Positions 10,192 through 28,728 are shown, counted from the first letter of the stretch. The stretch is 64,000 nt of DNA from Morella rubra (GCA_003952965.2 CM025856.1:22945572-23009571); one strand, 5' to 3'. Notes: generated by a model from the sequence alone, not told the origin. Numbers and translations are program-made.

Positions 10192-12940
10192 ATGTTGATG
10201 ACACAGAGTTTGGAGGCTTCTGCTAAGAAACCCATATCGGTTGGGCCGTGGGGAGGTCAGCTAGGGCTGCCTTGGGACGATGGATTTTACTCCTCGATAA
10301 GGCAACTGGTGATAGCTCACGGAGCAGGCATCGACTCCTTACTGATTGAATACGATGACAAAGGGACCTCAATCTGGTCAGAGAAGCATGGTGGAAATGG
10401 AGGCATCAAAACAGACAAGGTTGATCACACCCTTCATTAAATCACTTGGTAACTAACATGATAGAAAAATCAGAACTTGAGTCTGATTAGATGATTAGAG
10501 TGAGTTTTGGATTCAGTGCTAAGCGTAAAATCATAACAGGTCTTAATAAATGGATCAAATTCAGTCGCCACATTAATGAGTTAATTCGACAACTCGATAT
10601 AAGTTGTCCATGACTCATTAATGCGGTGGCTGAATGTGATCCGGACCGACGGAGTCCTAACCAACTAAGAAAAACTTGGCCATATAAGTCTTGATGCTGA
10701 ATCAGCTAACTATTATGCTTTTTCTCATGTCTGATTCATTTTTTTTTTTCTTTTTTCATTCTGTAAGTTGCGTTTTAGCCGGATCCTAATATATCTGTTC
10801 CACTTACTCTTTAGCTCTAGTAAGCAATAAGACGACAAAAATTATCTGAAACCACTACATTGATACAAGGACATACACCTTGCAGGTCAAGCTTGATTAC
10901 CCAGGGGAGTTCCTAACTTCAATACACGGGCACTATGGTAGCTTAAACGAATGGGGACCCATTTTCGTTCGATCACTGACATTTGAGAGCAACAAGAAAA
11001 CATATGGACCATTTGGTTTTGAAAGAGGAACTTACTTCTCATTCCCAATGGCTGGGGGCAGGATTGTAGGGTTCCATGGCAAGTGTGGCTGGTATCTTGA
11101 TGCAATTGGAGCATATCTGCAGCCGATTGAGACACCATATCTGTCTAAACCTTTGGTTCATGCTCCAAAGTATCTTGCTAATGGAACTGAGGAGACTGGC
11201 TACTCAGTGATACAAGGGACTGTAGGTGAAAGTTACGATATTGTACTTGCTGTAAGGCAAAAGGAAGATTTTGGGAACCCTCTGATCACGAGAAAAAAAT
11301 TCTCGAGGGAAATTTCTAGCCCCGAAAACAGCGATAGGGAAATTAAAGTAAAGGTAAGCTATCTCGATTAGTTTTCCTTGAAAGTGTTGCATTCTTTCTT
11401 TATTTATTTCACTTCTATACCTACTTTGTACAATAAGAACCTCAGACTAAAGCTTCCCTGATGTCAGATGCCAAGTCTTGAGAAAGTGCTCTCGAACGTT
11501 GATGGCGCGGTGACATATGGGCCCTGGGGTGGTACTGGCGGGACTATGTTTGATGATGGAATGCATACGGGCATTAAACAAATTAACTTGTCACGCAATG
11601 TTGGAATTGTGTGGATAAGAGTTTTATATGATTGTGATGGGGACGCCTTATGGGGAAGCAAACACGGGGGCGCTGGAGGCTATAAAAATGAGAAGGTAAG
11701 TCCAGCTCTTTCATGTAGCAATTACATCTCTGGTGCTATTGTTTGAGGACATCAGATTAACTTGCACATTTTCTGCAGATAGTCTTTGATTATCCGTCTG
11801 AAATCTTGACGCACATAGTCGGCTCCTATGGTCCTCTAATGTATATGGGGCCTAATGTTATAAGGTCATTGACGTTCTACACCAATAGAGGGAAGTATGG
11901 GCCATATGGAGAGGAACAAGGACCCAGTTTCACCACCAAACTGAAGGAGGGCAAGATTGTTGGAATCCATGGGAGGAAGGGTCTATTCATCGATGCTCTT
12001 GGTGTACATGTCGTAGAAGGGAAAGTAGCTCCGTTTGATCAATATTCTCCTTCCACCGCAATTATTCCTTATGAACCACCTATTGCTGAGGTAGATAACC
12101 CTCAATGGTCTAATAAACTCGTATTGACGAAGCGAGGGCCAACTGAAGAGGTAATCTATAAGACTTTTCTGCATGTAAATTAGTCTCTGGGAAGCATTAA
12201 GGAGACGTTCATAATTTACCAAATGGTTGCTATTATTGTTTTTTTCCCCCAGGTTGCTTGCGGTGTGATAAAAGAACCAGCTCCATGCGGACCAGGTCCA
12301 TGGGGTGGGGATGGAGGGAGACCATGGGATGATGGAGTTTTTACTGGTATCAAGCAGATTTATTTGACAAGAGCAGCAGAAGCCATTTGCTCGATTCAGA
12401 TCGAGTACGACAGAAATGGTCAAGCTGTTTGGTCCATCAAGCATGGGGGCAATGGAGGAACAGCCACGCATCGGGTACATATTACTCTTTACTTTGACTA
12501 TTATGATTGAAACAGAGAGCATGGACCTAGCTAGAGATAGTAATTATAATCTTGTAAGGGAGGAGTTGTCATCCCAAACTCTGACCCTTTATCCGCATCC
12601 ATTGATTGTGCTTTACTCTTTACTATTGCTGCAGGTAAAATTGGAGTACCCGCATGAAGTTCTGATTTGCATGTCTGGGTACTATGGTTCAATCGGTGGA
12701 GATGAGGGGAGTAGAGTTATAAGGTCGCTAACGTTCTATACCAGCCGAGGTAAGTACGGGCCCTTTGGCGAGGAAATAGGAACGTTTTTCACGTCAACCA
12801 CGACAGAAGGCAAGGTGGTCGGTCTTCACGGGAGGAGTAGCTACTACTTGAATGCTATCGGAGTCCATATGCAACACTGGCTCGGAAGTCAAAAACCTGT
12901 CAAGTCATCTCTGTTCAGAAGGTTCGCTAACTTCAGTTGA
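10192..12940 (+). CDS. Jacalin-related lectin, three intact domains (JRL2)
   Basis: Mannose-binding-type jacalin-related lectin of 607 aa, if the ATG at 10192 is the start. Exons: 10192-10419, 10886-11353, 11468-11695, 11779-12150, 12253-12474 and 12635-12940. All junctions are GT-AG and all in phase 0. Each pair of exons makes one jacalin beta-prism domain. First halves carry VGPWGG, YGPWGG and GPWGGDGG and end near KHGG-GG. Second halves begin with (V/I)-x-(L/F)-(D/E)-YP, then SYG/YYG, YGP(F/Y)G and a final DAIG- or NAIG-like strand. An extended linker follows domain 1 (about 11125-11353). No signal peptide is visible, so a cytosolic or nuclear location as in related Arabidopsis lectins is inferred. 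The phase-0 two-exon domains make whole-domain duplication or loss easy. The true start could be further upstream. Confidence 0.88.
10552..10642. repeat. ~90-bp imperfect foldback in JRL2 intron 1
   Basis: The left arm beginning ggatcaaattcag pairs with the right arm ending ctgaatgtgatcc. Arms are about 42 bases with roughly seven to nine mismatches and a one- or two-base offset, around a loop of about 7 bases near 10594-10600. Both arms contain cattaatgagt or its complement. This could be a small MITE remnant or a microRNA-like hairpin. The arm length and small loop are within the size range of plant miRNA precursors, but no known miRNA is recognised. Confidence 0.8.
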
Positions 12941-13269
12941 TCGAAGCTGCTTCCACTACAATAAAGATATATGATAGCGGATTTCAAAAAATTTTTTTTT
13001 CCTAAACAAAAGATAGAAAGGACAACAAATGTAGCAACTCTCTCTAGACGTAACTTTAGGAGCATTTTCCGTCGTGGTAGAATGTTCGATTTAAGTCATA
13101 ACTACTGCCTAATGAGAGAGCCTGTTACCACAGCACTAGCAAAATTACCAGAGAGTCCTAAACCTGTCCACAACACCAGTAAGACCACCAAAGTGTAATC
13201 CTACGTTTGACTAGTCAAGAATTAAAGTAATAAAATGTCTCCGATTCATAGATCCTCGTTAGCAAACAA

Positions 13270-13420
13270 TAAAAAACTATGTTTGGTTAGCGTTTATGTA
13301 CTGCAAGTTTTCAATACATTGTTAAGACATGGTTCGAACACCATTGATTCGGCCCGTCTGATTTCTGTGGCTTCTTTCTGGACTGTTGTCCACGGGCTTC
13401 TTGGTACCCTATGGCCATTG
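13270..13420 (+). mobile_element. Possible tRNA-derived SINE fragment
   Basis: A polymerase III A-box-like tggttagcgtttatg near 13283 and a B-box-like ggttcgaacacc near 13330 are spaced about as in tRNA genes, followed by unrelated GC-richer sequence. There is no clear poly(A) or T-rich tail and no target-site duplication that I could find. An ordinary tRNA is excluded because the acceptor stem does not close. Confidence 0.3.
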
Positions 13421-16400
13421 GAAGTGAGTAGGCCAGCCCGAGACTGTTTGGAAAGAAGAAGGCCTGCGGTGCAAGGAACGAAAAGACGGGCTGGACTGGA
13501 GGTTGCCGCCCCTACCACGAATTGGTTAACTGCTGAATGGGCTGAGCTTAACCTATGTTGTCTGAAGAGACACAGCCATCACTATGGATCTTCGTTAGCC
13601 CAAGTTACAAAGCATAGCATTATCTCGAGCTTTGACCTAGTGAATTATTGGGCCATATCCAATAAAGCCCATACAACTATGACAAACATGTCCAGACTAT
13701 AGAAACCGAAAAAGCCCAACCCAACAAAAACAAAAGTAAAAAAAAAAAAAAATCGTATCGATCCCGGATGAGACTCCCAATCAGCCAGTTATTTCCTTCA
13801 CTCCTCACGTGATTCAGGCCAATGAGAAATGTGGGGGAAAGAAAACGACACAGTCTCTTTTGCCTTTTGTTTTGAATTATTGGGTTTTAACTGGGAAAAA
13901 GGACAAAAAAGAGTGGTGGCGGTGGTTGAGCCTGGAGTCCAGAGATACGAAGAGATCAATGGCACCCACAAAACCTACATAGGATTCTGCATTTACTAGT
14001 TAGCTGAATTTAGACAGAGGCAATTAGAAGATAAAGACAATTTACGATCCATAATTAGCCGAGGCCTAGCTAGCTAGCCAAGTACAGACAAAGCCTAGTA
14101 CTCCATAACCTTGCGAAAGAGTAACATAAAAATGGGTGCTAGGGAATGGTGGAGTGCATTTTGTAAATGATCAGAGTGGCGGGAGAAAAAAAGATTTTGA
14201 CAAACAAAGATGATAAGTTGGAGAATGATCCTCACAAAGATGCTCAAGTATCAGTGTCCATCCATTTTCTTGGTGCTAATTGCATCCCACAGCTAGCTTG
14301 GATCTTTTAACATAAATGGTGTCCTCATAGCACGCGACCCTCGTGAGAAGGACAGGTTAAGTTAATGCAAAATACAAAATAGTTTCACTCGGAACAAGTC
14401 TTAACTCCTTTCTTAACAAATAATATATATCTGTTAGCTACCAATATATTTACAATTTGCACTCATGTTATAATTAAGATCTCACTGTTAGTTTATTGAG
14501 AAATATGCCAAGTGGCACAACTTTATGACTAACTTGCAACACGTATGGATTGCGAGTGAGGTCTAATCTGATAGGTTTGGTAGTTTAGAGTATAAATTAC
14601 AAAATTCACGATAATTATGAGATGAAAATTGTATTTTTTTTTTGCTCTAAACTATTTTTTCGGAGAAAATGTTCTTATATTTTTGTCATGTCTTAAATTA
14701 ATGTCTCGTTGTCCGACTGTTTTAGTAAAACAAAGGGTAAATAGTGAAGAAAGTCAATATACAATGTAAAAGAAACTTTTTGAAAAATGTTCCACTTGCC
14801 CCCCATAAAGAAATTGGCGACTACTCTACTTTTGACTTTGTTGGTTAAAACCCCAAAGTGGCGATAAGTTAGCGACAGAAAGTGAATTAATTTTCCTCTT
14901 TTGTAAATTGTAATAATTAAGGGTTTGAGAAAGTGCCAAAAATTGTATACCGGGGAGGATGATCAGGCAGTGCGAAAATGACGTGACACAAATTATTGTT
15001 CACATCCTGACGTGGCAAGTGAGAAATTAAATTGGATCTGATTTCGTAGTACTGCAAGCTATGATCTCCCCTAATCATGGACCACTAGTGAGTACTGTGT
15101 GGTGCATTTTTCACCGTGCCCTACCCATTTGCATGGAAGAAAAATTGGCAGCGTCAGATAACCGGTCGACCCAATTTTTTATATTGGGTTAATAATTCGG
15201 AAAGGGCCATGCATGTTGGAAACGTGTCCGACTCCGATTCAACCAACAGCTTTGTACGTGAACATGGTGACAGCATATCATTTTTCAGATTCCATGTTAA
15301 GTACGATAAGCGCTTATCGTCCAAGTTCCTTCATGAGCTGATAGAGCTCGTCTTTTCTGTAATTTTATCTTTGGTATATTGTACGGAAATTTGAACCAAA
15401 ATATGATAGCGATTTTTTAATATTTTTTGTTTGGCCACTCAAAATTTATTTATATATAATTGATTCTCTTAAAATTCAATCCTCACTTCGTCGTGATATA
15501 ACTCTATCGATGATTTCAGTAATAGAGTTATCGCCTCAAAATACTTATAAGAATTTTTTTAATTTTTTTCTTTCTTTCTATTTTTTAGATTTTGGCTCCT
15601 AATATTTGTTTTTGTATAACTGAGCCGCATAAAAGTCTAACTCTAACTATATAGATTATATATTCTTCTCAATTAATTGAATATAACTACTAATTACCTA
15701 ATCATTTTGACCGAAGCCTGCAGTTATGACTTTTACACATTCTTTTAGGCATGCCTCCTTCATGTTAATTTCTTTTCTTTTCCTGATTTTGTTTGTTCAA
15801 AGTCGTCTCCAATTCCAATGTAGGCAATTCATCTCCACAAGCAAGCGTAGGTAATAGGTTTGAATGGGAAACCTTGGTAAGGTGAACAGAGAAAGTCAGA
15901 TATCGATCGTGTCAATCTTGAAAACAATAACATCAGATTATTCTTTCCTCAAATCTCTTCGTTTTCCATCTTTACTAAAAATAGCCTTACGGGTCACTGG
16001 TCGGCACGACTTAGGCACCCATGGCAGATCAAACGGCCGGCCCGCCAATTAAACTACCGTGGTGGGTTTCCTTTGTGATCAATTAATATAATTGATGCAC
16101 ATAGGGGATGACTTTCGGACAAAGTTAGGCAGGTATACTCGTCTCTTTATTTTCACCAACATTAAAAATAGTTATTGCCAGAATTTGCTTGTCGCATTAA
16201 TCATAATCTTCTTTAATTTTTTTGTCCAGATTAGATAGTTAAACTCAAAAAGAGAAAGACATAACGTGCACGTCTTTATATCTACAATATTTAATATTGT
16301 CTGTATTAATTACAGAAGAGTAAGATGTCTACAAAAACATAATCTTCGTTTTATTAGCATACTTTCCATCAAATATAGAACAATATTATAGAAACTTGCA

Positions 16401-17785
16401 GCGAAAATTATACTTGGTGGGGGTTTACCTTTACTAAAATGGCAGTCGTGGAAGCAAATGTAAATGTTTAATTCATTTAATTACTAGTAATTAACGCCCT
16501 CCATTATTGAGATCATGATACTTAAAAAAGAAGCAGCGTGCATGCATCCACGGTGCTCCCACATTATGCGGTAAAGTGGAGATGGAGAAAAACCAGTAAG
16601 GACAGTGACAACAATTGGGATATGAGCTGTAAAATAATGGAAAGGAAAGAGAACCACCCTTTCTTTCATAGACATTCCACGAGCTCTCTCGATCTCCTTT
16701 TTCTAAAGCCTATATTGATGTCTTAAGCCCCACTCATGGGGGTCTCTCTGGTACGATTTGAGATTTAGCCTACCTTATAAACTGGCCATGACAAGGGATC
16801 GAAGAATCTAAAAGGTGGAATAATTAATTGGCGCATAAAGAGGACGATATATTCTCCCTAATATACTAACAAATTAAGAGCATGACTTCGCTTCTTACTC
16901 GTCTTTGTCTACAAAGTGACAGTTGTGTAGGTCCATGTTACCTAATCATGTTTTGCACTGTGTGTGAGAGAGGTTCTAACTCAAAAGAAACACAAGTGAG
17001 AACTAATGACAAAGGAAAGATATACAAAGATCTTTTCTCCTCTTGGATGCACATAAAAAAAAAATCAAAAGTTAAAAAAAAAATAGAGAAAAAAGAGGGC
17101 TTGATCACTTTATATTCAGATATAGAAAGACGTTGCAAGAAGCAACAAGTTAATCCTCTTCTAAGTCTTTTTTTATTCTTAAAAATGAAAAAAAAAATAA
17201 TACAAAGGATAGATTAGCCACCACACCCACAATGGTTCTAATCTCCTACCTAGTCAACTTTTAGTTTAATACGCAAGCTATTAAGCCAAAAAAAGATCCG
17301 ACTAAGCCAACCACGGCCCCATTCCCCCCCTTCCTTCTGTTCTCTCTCTATCTATCTATCCATAGCCATTTTACATCGTAGAGTCTTCGTTCGTCGACCC
17401 CACATGCACCCTATTACGAAAAGCTTTGAAGAAACGTTGTGCTAATCAGGAGGAGCAAACCACATGGTTCTGCTCCCCTTCACTGATCATTTGGGCTCTA
17501 GCAATCGGTTGTGTCAAATAATTGAACAACGGAAAATCCATCAATAAAACTTATGTCGTTATGTTTGGATATAGGAAAGAAGCTAGCCGAATCAGATTCG
17601 GGTAGATGATAGATTACATTGCATTAATAACTTCTTGCTATTCTCTATAATAAATATGGGAATTAAATATAATTACATCAGGCAACCACAACATTCCCAG
17701 GCAACCACGAGTTCAATCTTATCTATTTGCATAACGATATGACTAAAAATGTGCGATTGGATTTCCATGTTCTATATCTTTGAAG

Positions 17786-17808
17786 ATATATATATATATA
17801 TATATATA
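17786..17808. repeat. (AT)n microsatellite
   Basis: About 11 AT dinucleotides in an otherwise featureless AT-rich stretch. Confidence 0.85.
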
Positions 17809-20800
17809 AATTGCTATTAGACTTAGAGTATGTCACAGTTCCAACTCTTGGGCACTGTACTTTCGTGTTCGATCGTCTTTTAAGATACTGGTAATTGTTC
17901 TTGATCACGTCGAATAATTAGCATAAAATAATATAATTAGTTGGATTATGTTGTACTAACTAGTTCCCACCGGATCCCAACTGCTAAAGTACTTTCCAAC
18001 TCTTCTACAGGATCGATGCAGGTTAAGGTAAGCTGTGTGCCTTAAAATAAGCCGTGCGTTTCAACAAAGTTAGGTTTTTTGGTTGACAACATTGTTACGT
18101 ATAAACACTGTACATATTAATTGTATATTTGGGAGAGAGACAGAGAGAGAGATTGTCTTGGACATGCAATATCCCAATGAAAAAGACAAGCTATATACCG
18201 ACACTTAAGAATATAATGATATCACGGAGAATTGAATCATCCACGACATTAACATTAATATATATAAAAGTAATTAGGAGGACATCATCTGCACTTAGAC
18301 GTCATCTGGCTTGATGATATGTTTCTTGAGTGTGAAAGTGTTTTCCCTAATTAGGTTTAACAGAGATGGAATATGTTCTGATTCCAGTGCTAGGGGGTGA
18401 ATGATGTCTTGAGTATCATCTAATGCTCTAGGGCCAAAGATTTTCAAGAGGGGTAAACTTGTGGCTATGATGTAGTTAGCAAATTGAAGGTAGGTATTAT
18501 ATCATATCTATAAAGATAAAATGCATTGGGGTAGAATTAGATCCCGAAATCACCAACTTTTTTTAAAATCCTAAACTATTAGAAAGAGGAAATTTTTGTT
18601 AATTACTACAATTATATTCTTCATACTACCCGATTGTATGTGTAGGCCTAAATAACTTGTACGGTTGGAAAGATCAGAATATTCATTTCCAACATAGCCA
18701 AATAGAACCAAATAAAAAAATGTTTTTAAAAATCATTAGCTAAATATGTTCTCAGAAATGTTACATTACATTAACTGATATTTCGAATTAAAATAATGTA
18801 GAAATGACATCGTGAAAAGTTGCTGATAGGATAAATTTTCTTCTTCTTTTTTTTTTTTTTGAAAAAAATGGATAAGAAAAAATATATTTTGGTCTCTTCC
18901 AACTAGACTAAAGACTGAGGAGAGAGCAGACAAATTAGTTTTTTGGAAAAAGGAAGAGGAAAGCGATTGGACTGAGACTGCAGACTAATTGCAGATCGAA
19001 CAAGACAGAACCAAAATCTTTTTGCTGGTCAGAAAGATCGAATCCTCACTGGGAATTGTGTTCATAGAATCTTTTTACAGTTTAATGTCACTTCCTAACC
19101 CTTCCTGTATTGACAGCAATCACGGGGCTGCAATGCACAAAAGCCCCATGCATGACTAACATGCTTTTTTCTTTTCTTTTTTCACAATGGCAAATCCAAA
19201 CATTAACATATCGAACCAATCTTCGTGTAAACTTTTCTTTGTCTAAAGTTATAGGCCAGAGACAAAAATGAAAGATCGTTTTTGATGGACGGGATCCGCT
19301 TGCCATCCCATCCCATGTCCGAAGGAAATTTTAGTCTTTGTTTTTTCCAAGGAAAATTTAGTCGTTTCGACGAGTACGTACCCATCTGCTCTTCCAAAGA
19401 AACAGATCTATTTTCTGGCTCATTATGCAACAGATATCGATGATCAAAGGCACCTCAAAATTTTTGACATCTTTCCTTGTCTTGTCGAGGAACGTAAGCT
19501 GGTACAAAAACAGTCGAATGTACAAGAATAACTGGAAAACATTAGTCTTAGTAAACAACCTGTACAAGAATAACTGGTCAAGAGTTTCATACTTCTGCGA
19601 TAGCGAAGTATACGAGAAAAATTGTGCTGGGATTTCGCCGATAGAGCAGTAAAACTGTTTCACACCAGCCCCTCGGTTTTCTTTCTGAGCCCGGTTACCA
19701 GCCAATAATGGAAGTGTGTGAATGCATCCATGGACCATGACGCGGACTTGTTTGGAGAATTAATTGCGTTGGCATAAATTTTCCTGTGGTGGTCAGTTTC
19801 AACTGCATTAATTAGACTATTCTGCTGAGTGCTGAATCTGATCGCTCTTTCAATCTGGCATTGAAACCACATGTTTCTTTGTCAAGATTTCCTCCTCCAA
19901 ACAGATCTAAACATCACGTTACACTTTATAAAACAAATCTTTGAAAGAGTTTGGTCATGATCATCCAAACGAATCCATTTATCATGTTCCACCTTAAATG
20001 GAAATAGGTTTACGTAACGAGCTTTTCTGTTTTCTTACTGTAGCACTTCTCCTTTTTTTATCTCTTTTTCGGATTTTTTTTCTCCTTTGAAGCAACTTTT
20101 TAATTGTCATGTTCCACTCATGTAAAAGGAACTAAAAGTCTAAAAAAATCTTTTAACAAGTTTTACTTTAAAATGAAATCCCAGTTGTTTTCGTAACGAG
20201 TTTTCTTACAACAATGTACTTACTACTTATATCTCTTTCATCTTTTATCGTACGTTTTTCCTGTTCTCCTTTGTTTTATCCTCCCATCGCCATTAAGATT
20301 AGTTTCAAGTTTGTTTTGGAGGAAATTAACAAAAGTGTGAATGATCTTTGTGTACGTTCGTTTGGTGGCATGGAAAAAGATACAATCAAAAGAGATATTT
20401 AAAATTATACCTGCCGCCCAAATCTATAATTTCACCCTGAAACAAAGAAAATGGCAAGAAAATAAAAGAGGATGTACAACTAAACCTCAACATGATTTAC
20501 CAGTTATTGGACCCACAACACCGTATCATTTGTTCTTGTTTCCTTTAAAGTAACCAAACACCAAAATGGAAACCGATGTACATCTGTCGCTTACCCCCTC
20601 TTGCTTTCTCTCTCTTATTCTTTTTCTTTTTCTTTTTTCCCATCAATATCTCCATACACATCCAATGACAAATAAAGTAGAATTGTTTATGCTTCTCCAT
20701 GTCAAAGAACCTCAGTCATCCAATATAAGATTAATTAAGGACTGCATTCCATAGAATTGAGTAAACGGATCCGTCCAGCATCTTCCTACTGTAAATTCTG

Positions 20801-21731
20801 ATCCTCAATCACCCATCCACGACCCAAGGGGCGAAAGGTACATAGCTCTCCAGTTGAAGTCTAAAGCCAGATGGTAGAGGCAGACAACCTGATATTAGTG
20901 GGCACATAATTGTACACCAAAATTCAAAAGATGCCCTGATGGAACAAAAAATCGTTTTCGACTCGTGCTGCCAATAGGCCCCAGAGGTAGACAAGCATTT
21001 GTTTCAATATATACATCTACTGACTCCTGCCCAGCTCCAAGACGATGGTGTTTGAAAGAGAAATGATGATTTGCCTAATTATTTCCCCCATCGGCCTGAT
21101 CCATCATCTTTCTTTCTTTCTTTCTTTTCAAATGTTGAGTTTCACACTGTCCAAGCAAGGCAGTAAAAGCAATTGATCTTATCATCTAAAGAAACTTGCT
21201 CAACTTTTGAGGTCAGATCACATCTAGACCAATTGCAATCAAGAAGAACACGTATCCTCTACACTTTTTGAGAAGGTAAAAAGTGAAAATAATATTCCAA
21301 ATACTTTCACAAAGATTCACTGTCTTGTTATATATTGTCACGTTAAAAATCGAATAAAGCCCAAAAGTTGGCGCCGAACACCCACTTGGATATTGGCATT
21401 ACGCAGCCAAACTAGTTATAAAATTGACTAATCTCCAAAGACCACTTGTTCTTTATCATTGTTCTGGCACCCAAACGAACGCCTTGCAAATCTTAAAAGC
21501 CTAAGATATCGTGAATTTCTTGGACTTTGGAAATCGATGGGCTCCGGTCTCTAGCATTATTCACTGATCATGACCGTATCATTCTTTATATAAACAAGTT
21601 CGTAACCATCTGCGTCTGTGGATGTGCATCTTCTATTACAATTACAAAGTTTTGCTTGCGAGGAAGTGAGAGAGAGAGAGAGAGAATCTTTTTTGGTTGC
21701 ATGAGCTTAACATCGTCCCAGAGTCTGCACC

Positions 21732-21968
21732 CACGTGAACGCTCCCTCTCTCGTGTCCCCACACGGATCCTCTGTATCCGAACGTGGGCCCCAACAACCC
21801 CATCGTTCCTGCCCAGAACCTCCCCTCCCCTTCCAGGAAAGGGGACCCACGATGCCACAGCTCTTCCAGCTCCTCATCCCCTGCACGTGCCTCCTTAATG
21901 TCTCACGTGAAATCCACGTGTCCTTCCATCTCCTATCCAAGTCGTTCCCACTCCCTTGTCCTATAAAT
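21732..21968 (+). promoter_or_regulatory. G-box cluster followed by TATA-like box
   Basis: Four CACGTG hexamers occur within 190 bases (about 21732, 21884, 21904 and 21915), plus an ACGTGG near 21782. They precede a TATA-like ctataaattg at about 21960-21968, then a (GA)n/(CA)n-rich tract resembling a 5' UTR. CACGTG is the core bound by plant bZIP and bHLH factors, including ABA and light regulators. It lies ~600-800 bases upstream of the CKX start. It may be a distal CKX promoter or the promoter of an unannotated short transcript. Confidence 0.55.
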
Positions 21969-22416
21969 TGAGAACCTGTATCTTATATCCTAGACACGAG
22001 AGAGAGAGATATACACATACACATACACGCACGGAGTCAGTCAGACGCAGACTCAGTCTGTTCTCCGAACGCAAAAGAAAAATACTTTCTAGCCAGGGAG
22101 AGAAAAAGAAAGAACAAAGCGTCCTGCAGTTCTTGATGTCCTTGTTGCCTTGGCTTTTTAGTTTGTTCAATACTCTGTGCTGAACGAATAACGTGATAAA
22201 AGGCAGAGAAGGTAAGAGAGCAGCGAATCTTATGCAACGTAGAAGATCTTTAAAAGTGCAATCCGCCTTACGTTAGCCCCACCAACCTCCCCATAACTCT
22301 GCCACAAGATTTTGTTCCCTCCTTCCCAGGCCATTCTTACAAGTACACCACCACAGCCTCCTTCTCCTCTCCGCCGGTGTGCGCATTTTCTTTATCCTAC
22401 ACCACCTTCATCCTCC

Positions 22417-22424
22417 TATAAATA
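22417..22424 (+). promoter_or_regulatory. TATA box of the CKX gene
   Basis: TATAAATA lies about 100 bases upstream of the chosen CKX start codon, within a CT-rich stretch. This is the expected placement for a plant promoter with a ~70-base leader. Confidence 0.6.
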
Positions 22425-22520
22425 TTCTTCATTTCCCTAGAAACATCATTCTGAAAACACTGGTTGGGAAAACAAAAAAAAAAAAAAAACCGAAGGAAAA
22501 GAGAAAGTGAGCAACCTAAG

Positions 22521-27632
<5,112 letters not shown>

Positions 27633-28728
27633 TGATTTTAATGAATAATGAGGATCTTTGAAAAATGTATACAGAATAGCATAGTAGCAGTCCTAAGGTC
27701 TTGGGAATATTTTTGTAAATGCTTTTATAATGGCCAAAAGGGGCCGAAAATTGAAGAAAGTGAGAAATTTTTGGTTATTTTAATCTAGGGCAGTAGGGGA
27801 TTTTTTTTTTCTCGGTGTGGTGCGGGCTAAGAATTGTTGTCTTTACTCTTTTGGGAAATTGTCTGCAGCATCTTTGGCACGCATCTGGTGTTCGAGTTGC
27901 ATATGCAACGTCACCGTTTTATTTTTGCCCCTATAGCTTTTCGATTGTATTGTACTGGAAGGAGCTTGAATTAAGCTCTGTAGCTTGTGAAAATAATATA
28001 CACTTCCTATATAAACTTTCCCTAGTTTTGCCCGTAAATGGTCATGCCATTTTCGCATATCCACAGCAGAAATTCAAGCTCAGTTGAGAGGAAATTCGAA
28101 ATTTAAAGGTAAGCGACCGAAAAATCATCCACCAGTCATGGAACGAGTTTCTCCTTTTGTTTCTTCCTCTCACGTCAATGGGCCAAGATGCATGTTCAAG
28201 ATGGAAGTATCTTCTTAAAGATGTCTCAGCTTTGCTGGAAATAAAGATCACGTGTCCAGGTCTCTCTCTAGGATGAAAATCACACCAAGGAACGTACTTA
28301 CTTGAAGCGTCATGGCACTGCAAAAAGGATGAAAATTTACACCTGTATACAAACCTGAAAAAATGTAGTGTTTTTTTTTAAAAAAATTTTTTTGTCTCGC
28401 ATTGAGATACTAAGCTTAAACACTGAATTTTCAACTGGAGAAAATGGTCGTTAGGGGGCATATGTACCTATGCTTCTGCTCCACCATTAGCACCCCATTC
28501 CACTACAAGCAAAAGATACTAGCAAGGGAGCAGCAACATTGTGATCAAAAGGCAAGCCCATCAAATAGATTTCCCTGCTCCAAGCAAACACAGATGCACC
28601 TCAGATTGACAATAGCAACATGTAGTAAGATGTGGACAGCTAAATGTCACTGCAGACGAGATAAACAACACTCGAGAGGAGAACGTTATTCCCACAGAAA
28701 GAATGTAGTGTCACTCACCACGTTTGCC
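27633..28728. other. Convergent intergenic region between CKX and the RsmI-like gene
   Basis: CKX 3' UTR probably extends several hundred bases from 27633. The RsmI-like gene ends at 28729 on the opposite strand, so its 3' UTR also lies here. No additional gene is supported. Confidence 0.6.

Larger units (their letters stand above)
12941..21700. other. Gene-poor 8.8-kb intergenic stretch
   Basis: No gene model can be supported. The longest open frame (13235-13702, 155 codons) has no recognisable domain. The sequence is AT-rich with homopolymer and dinucleotide runs, for example T-rich 18840-18860, (TTTC)n near 21107-21127 and (GA)n near 21667-21685. A short GC-containing hairpin, ggagcaaacc/ggttctgctcc, lies at 17452-17476. 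A possible tRNA-derived SINE fragment near 13270-13420 is listed separately. The region may contain distal regulatory DNA for CKX. Confidence 0.5.

Noticed and set aside
13235..13702. 155-codon open frame as a gene
   Set aside because: No start context, domain, signal or codon pattern supports it. The minus strand is also partly open, and the region overlaps a SINE-like patch.
17452..17476. Short hairpin in the gene desert as a regulatory RNA
   Set aside because: A ten-base stem with a bulge is expected by chance in a stretch of this size; no flanking support.
21956..22183. Small protein gene after the G-box cluster
   Set aside because: The frame is driven by (GA)n and (CA)n low-complexity repeats and has no recognisable domain. 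It is better explained as a leader sequence.
22464..22520. Upstream start for CKX giving a Lys/Arg-rich N-terminal extension
   Set aside because: The frame opening is in an A-rich leader and would bury the signal peptide. The ATG at 22521 begins directly with the hydrophobic leader typical of secreted CKX.
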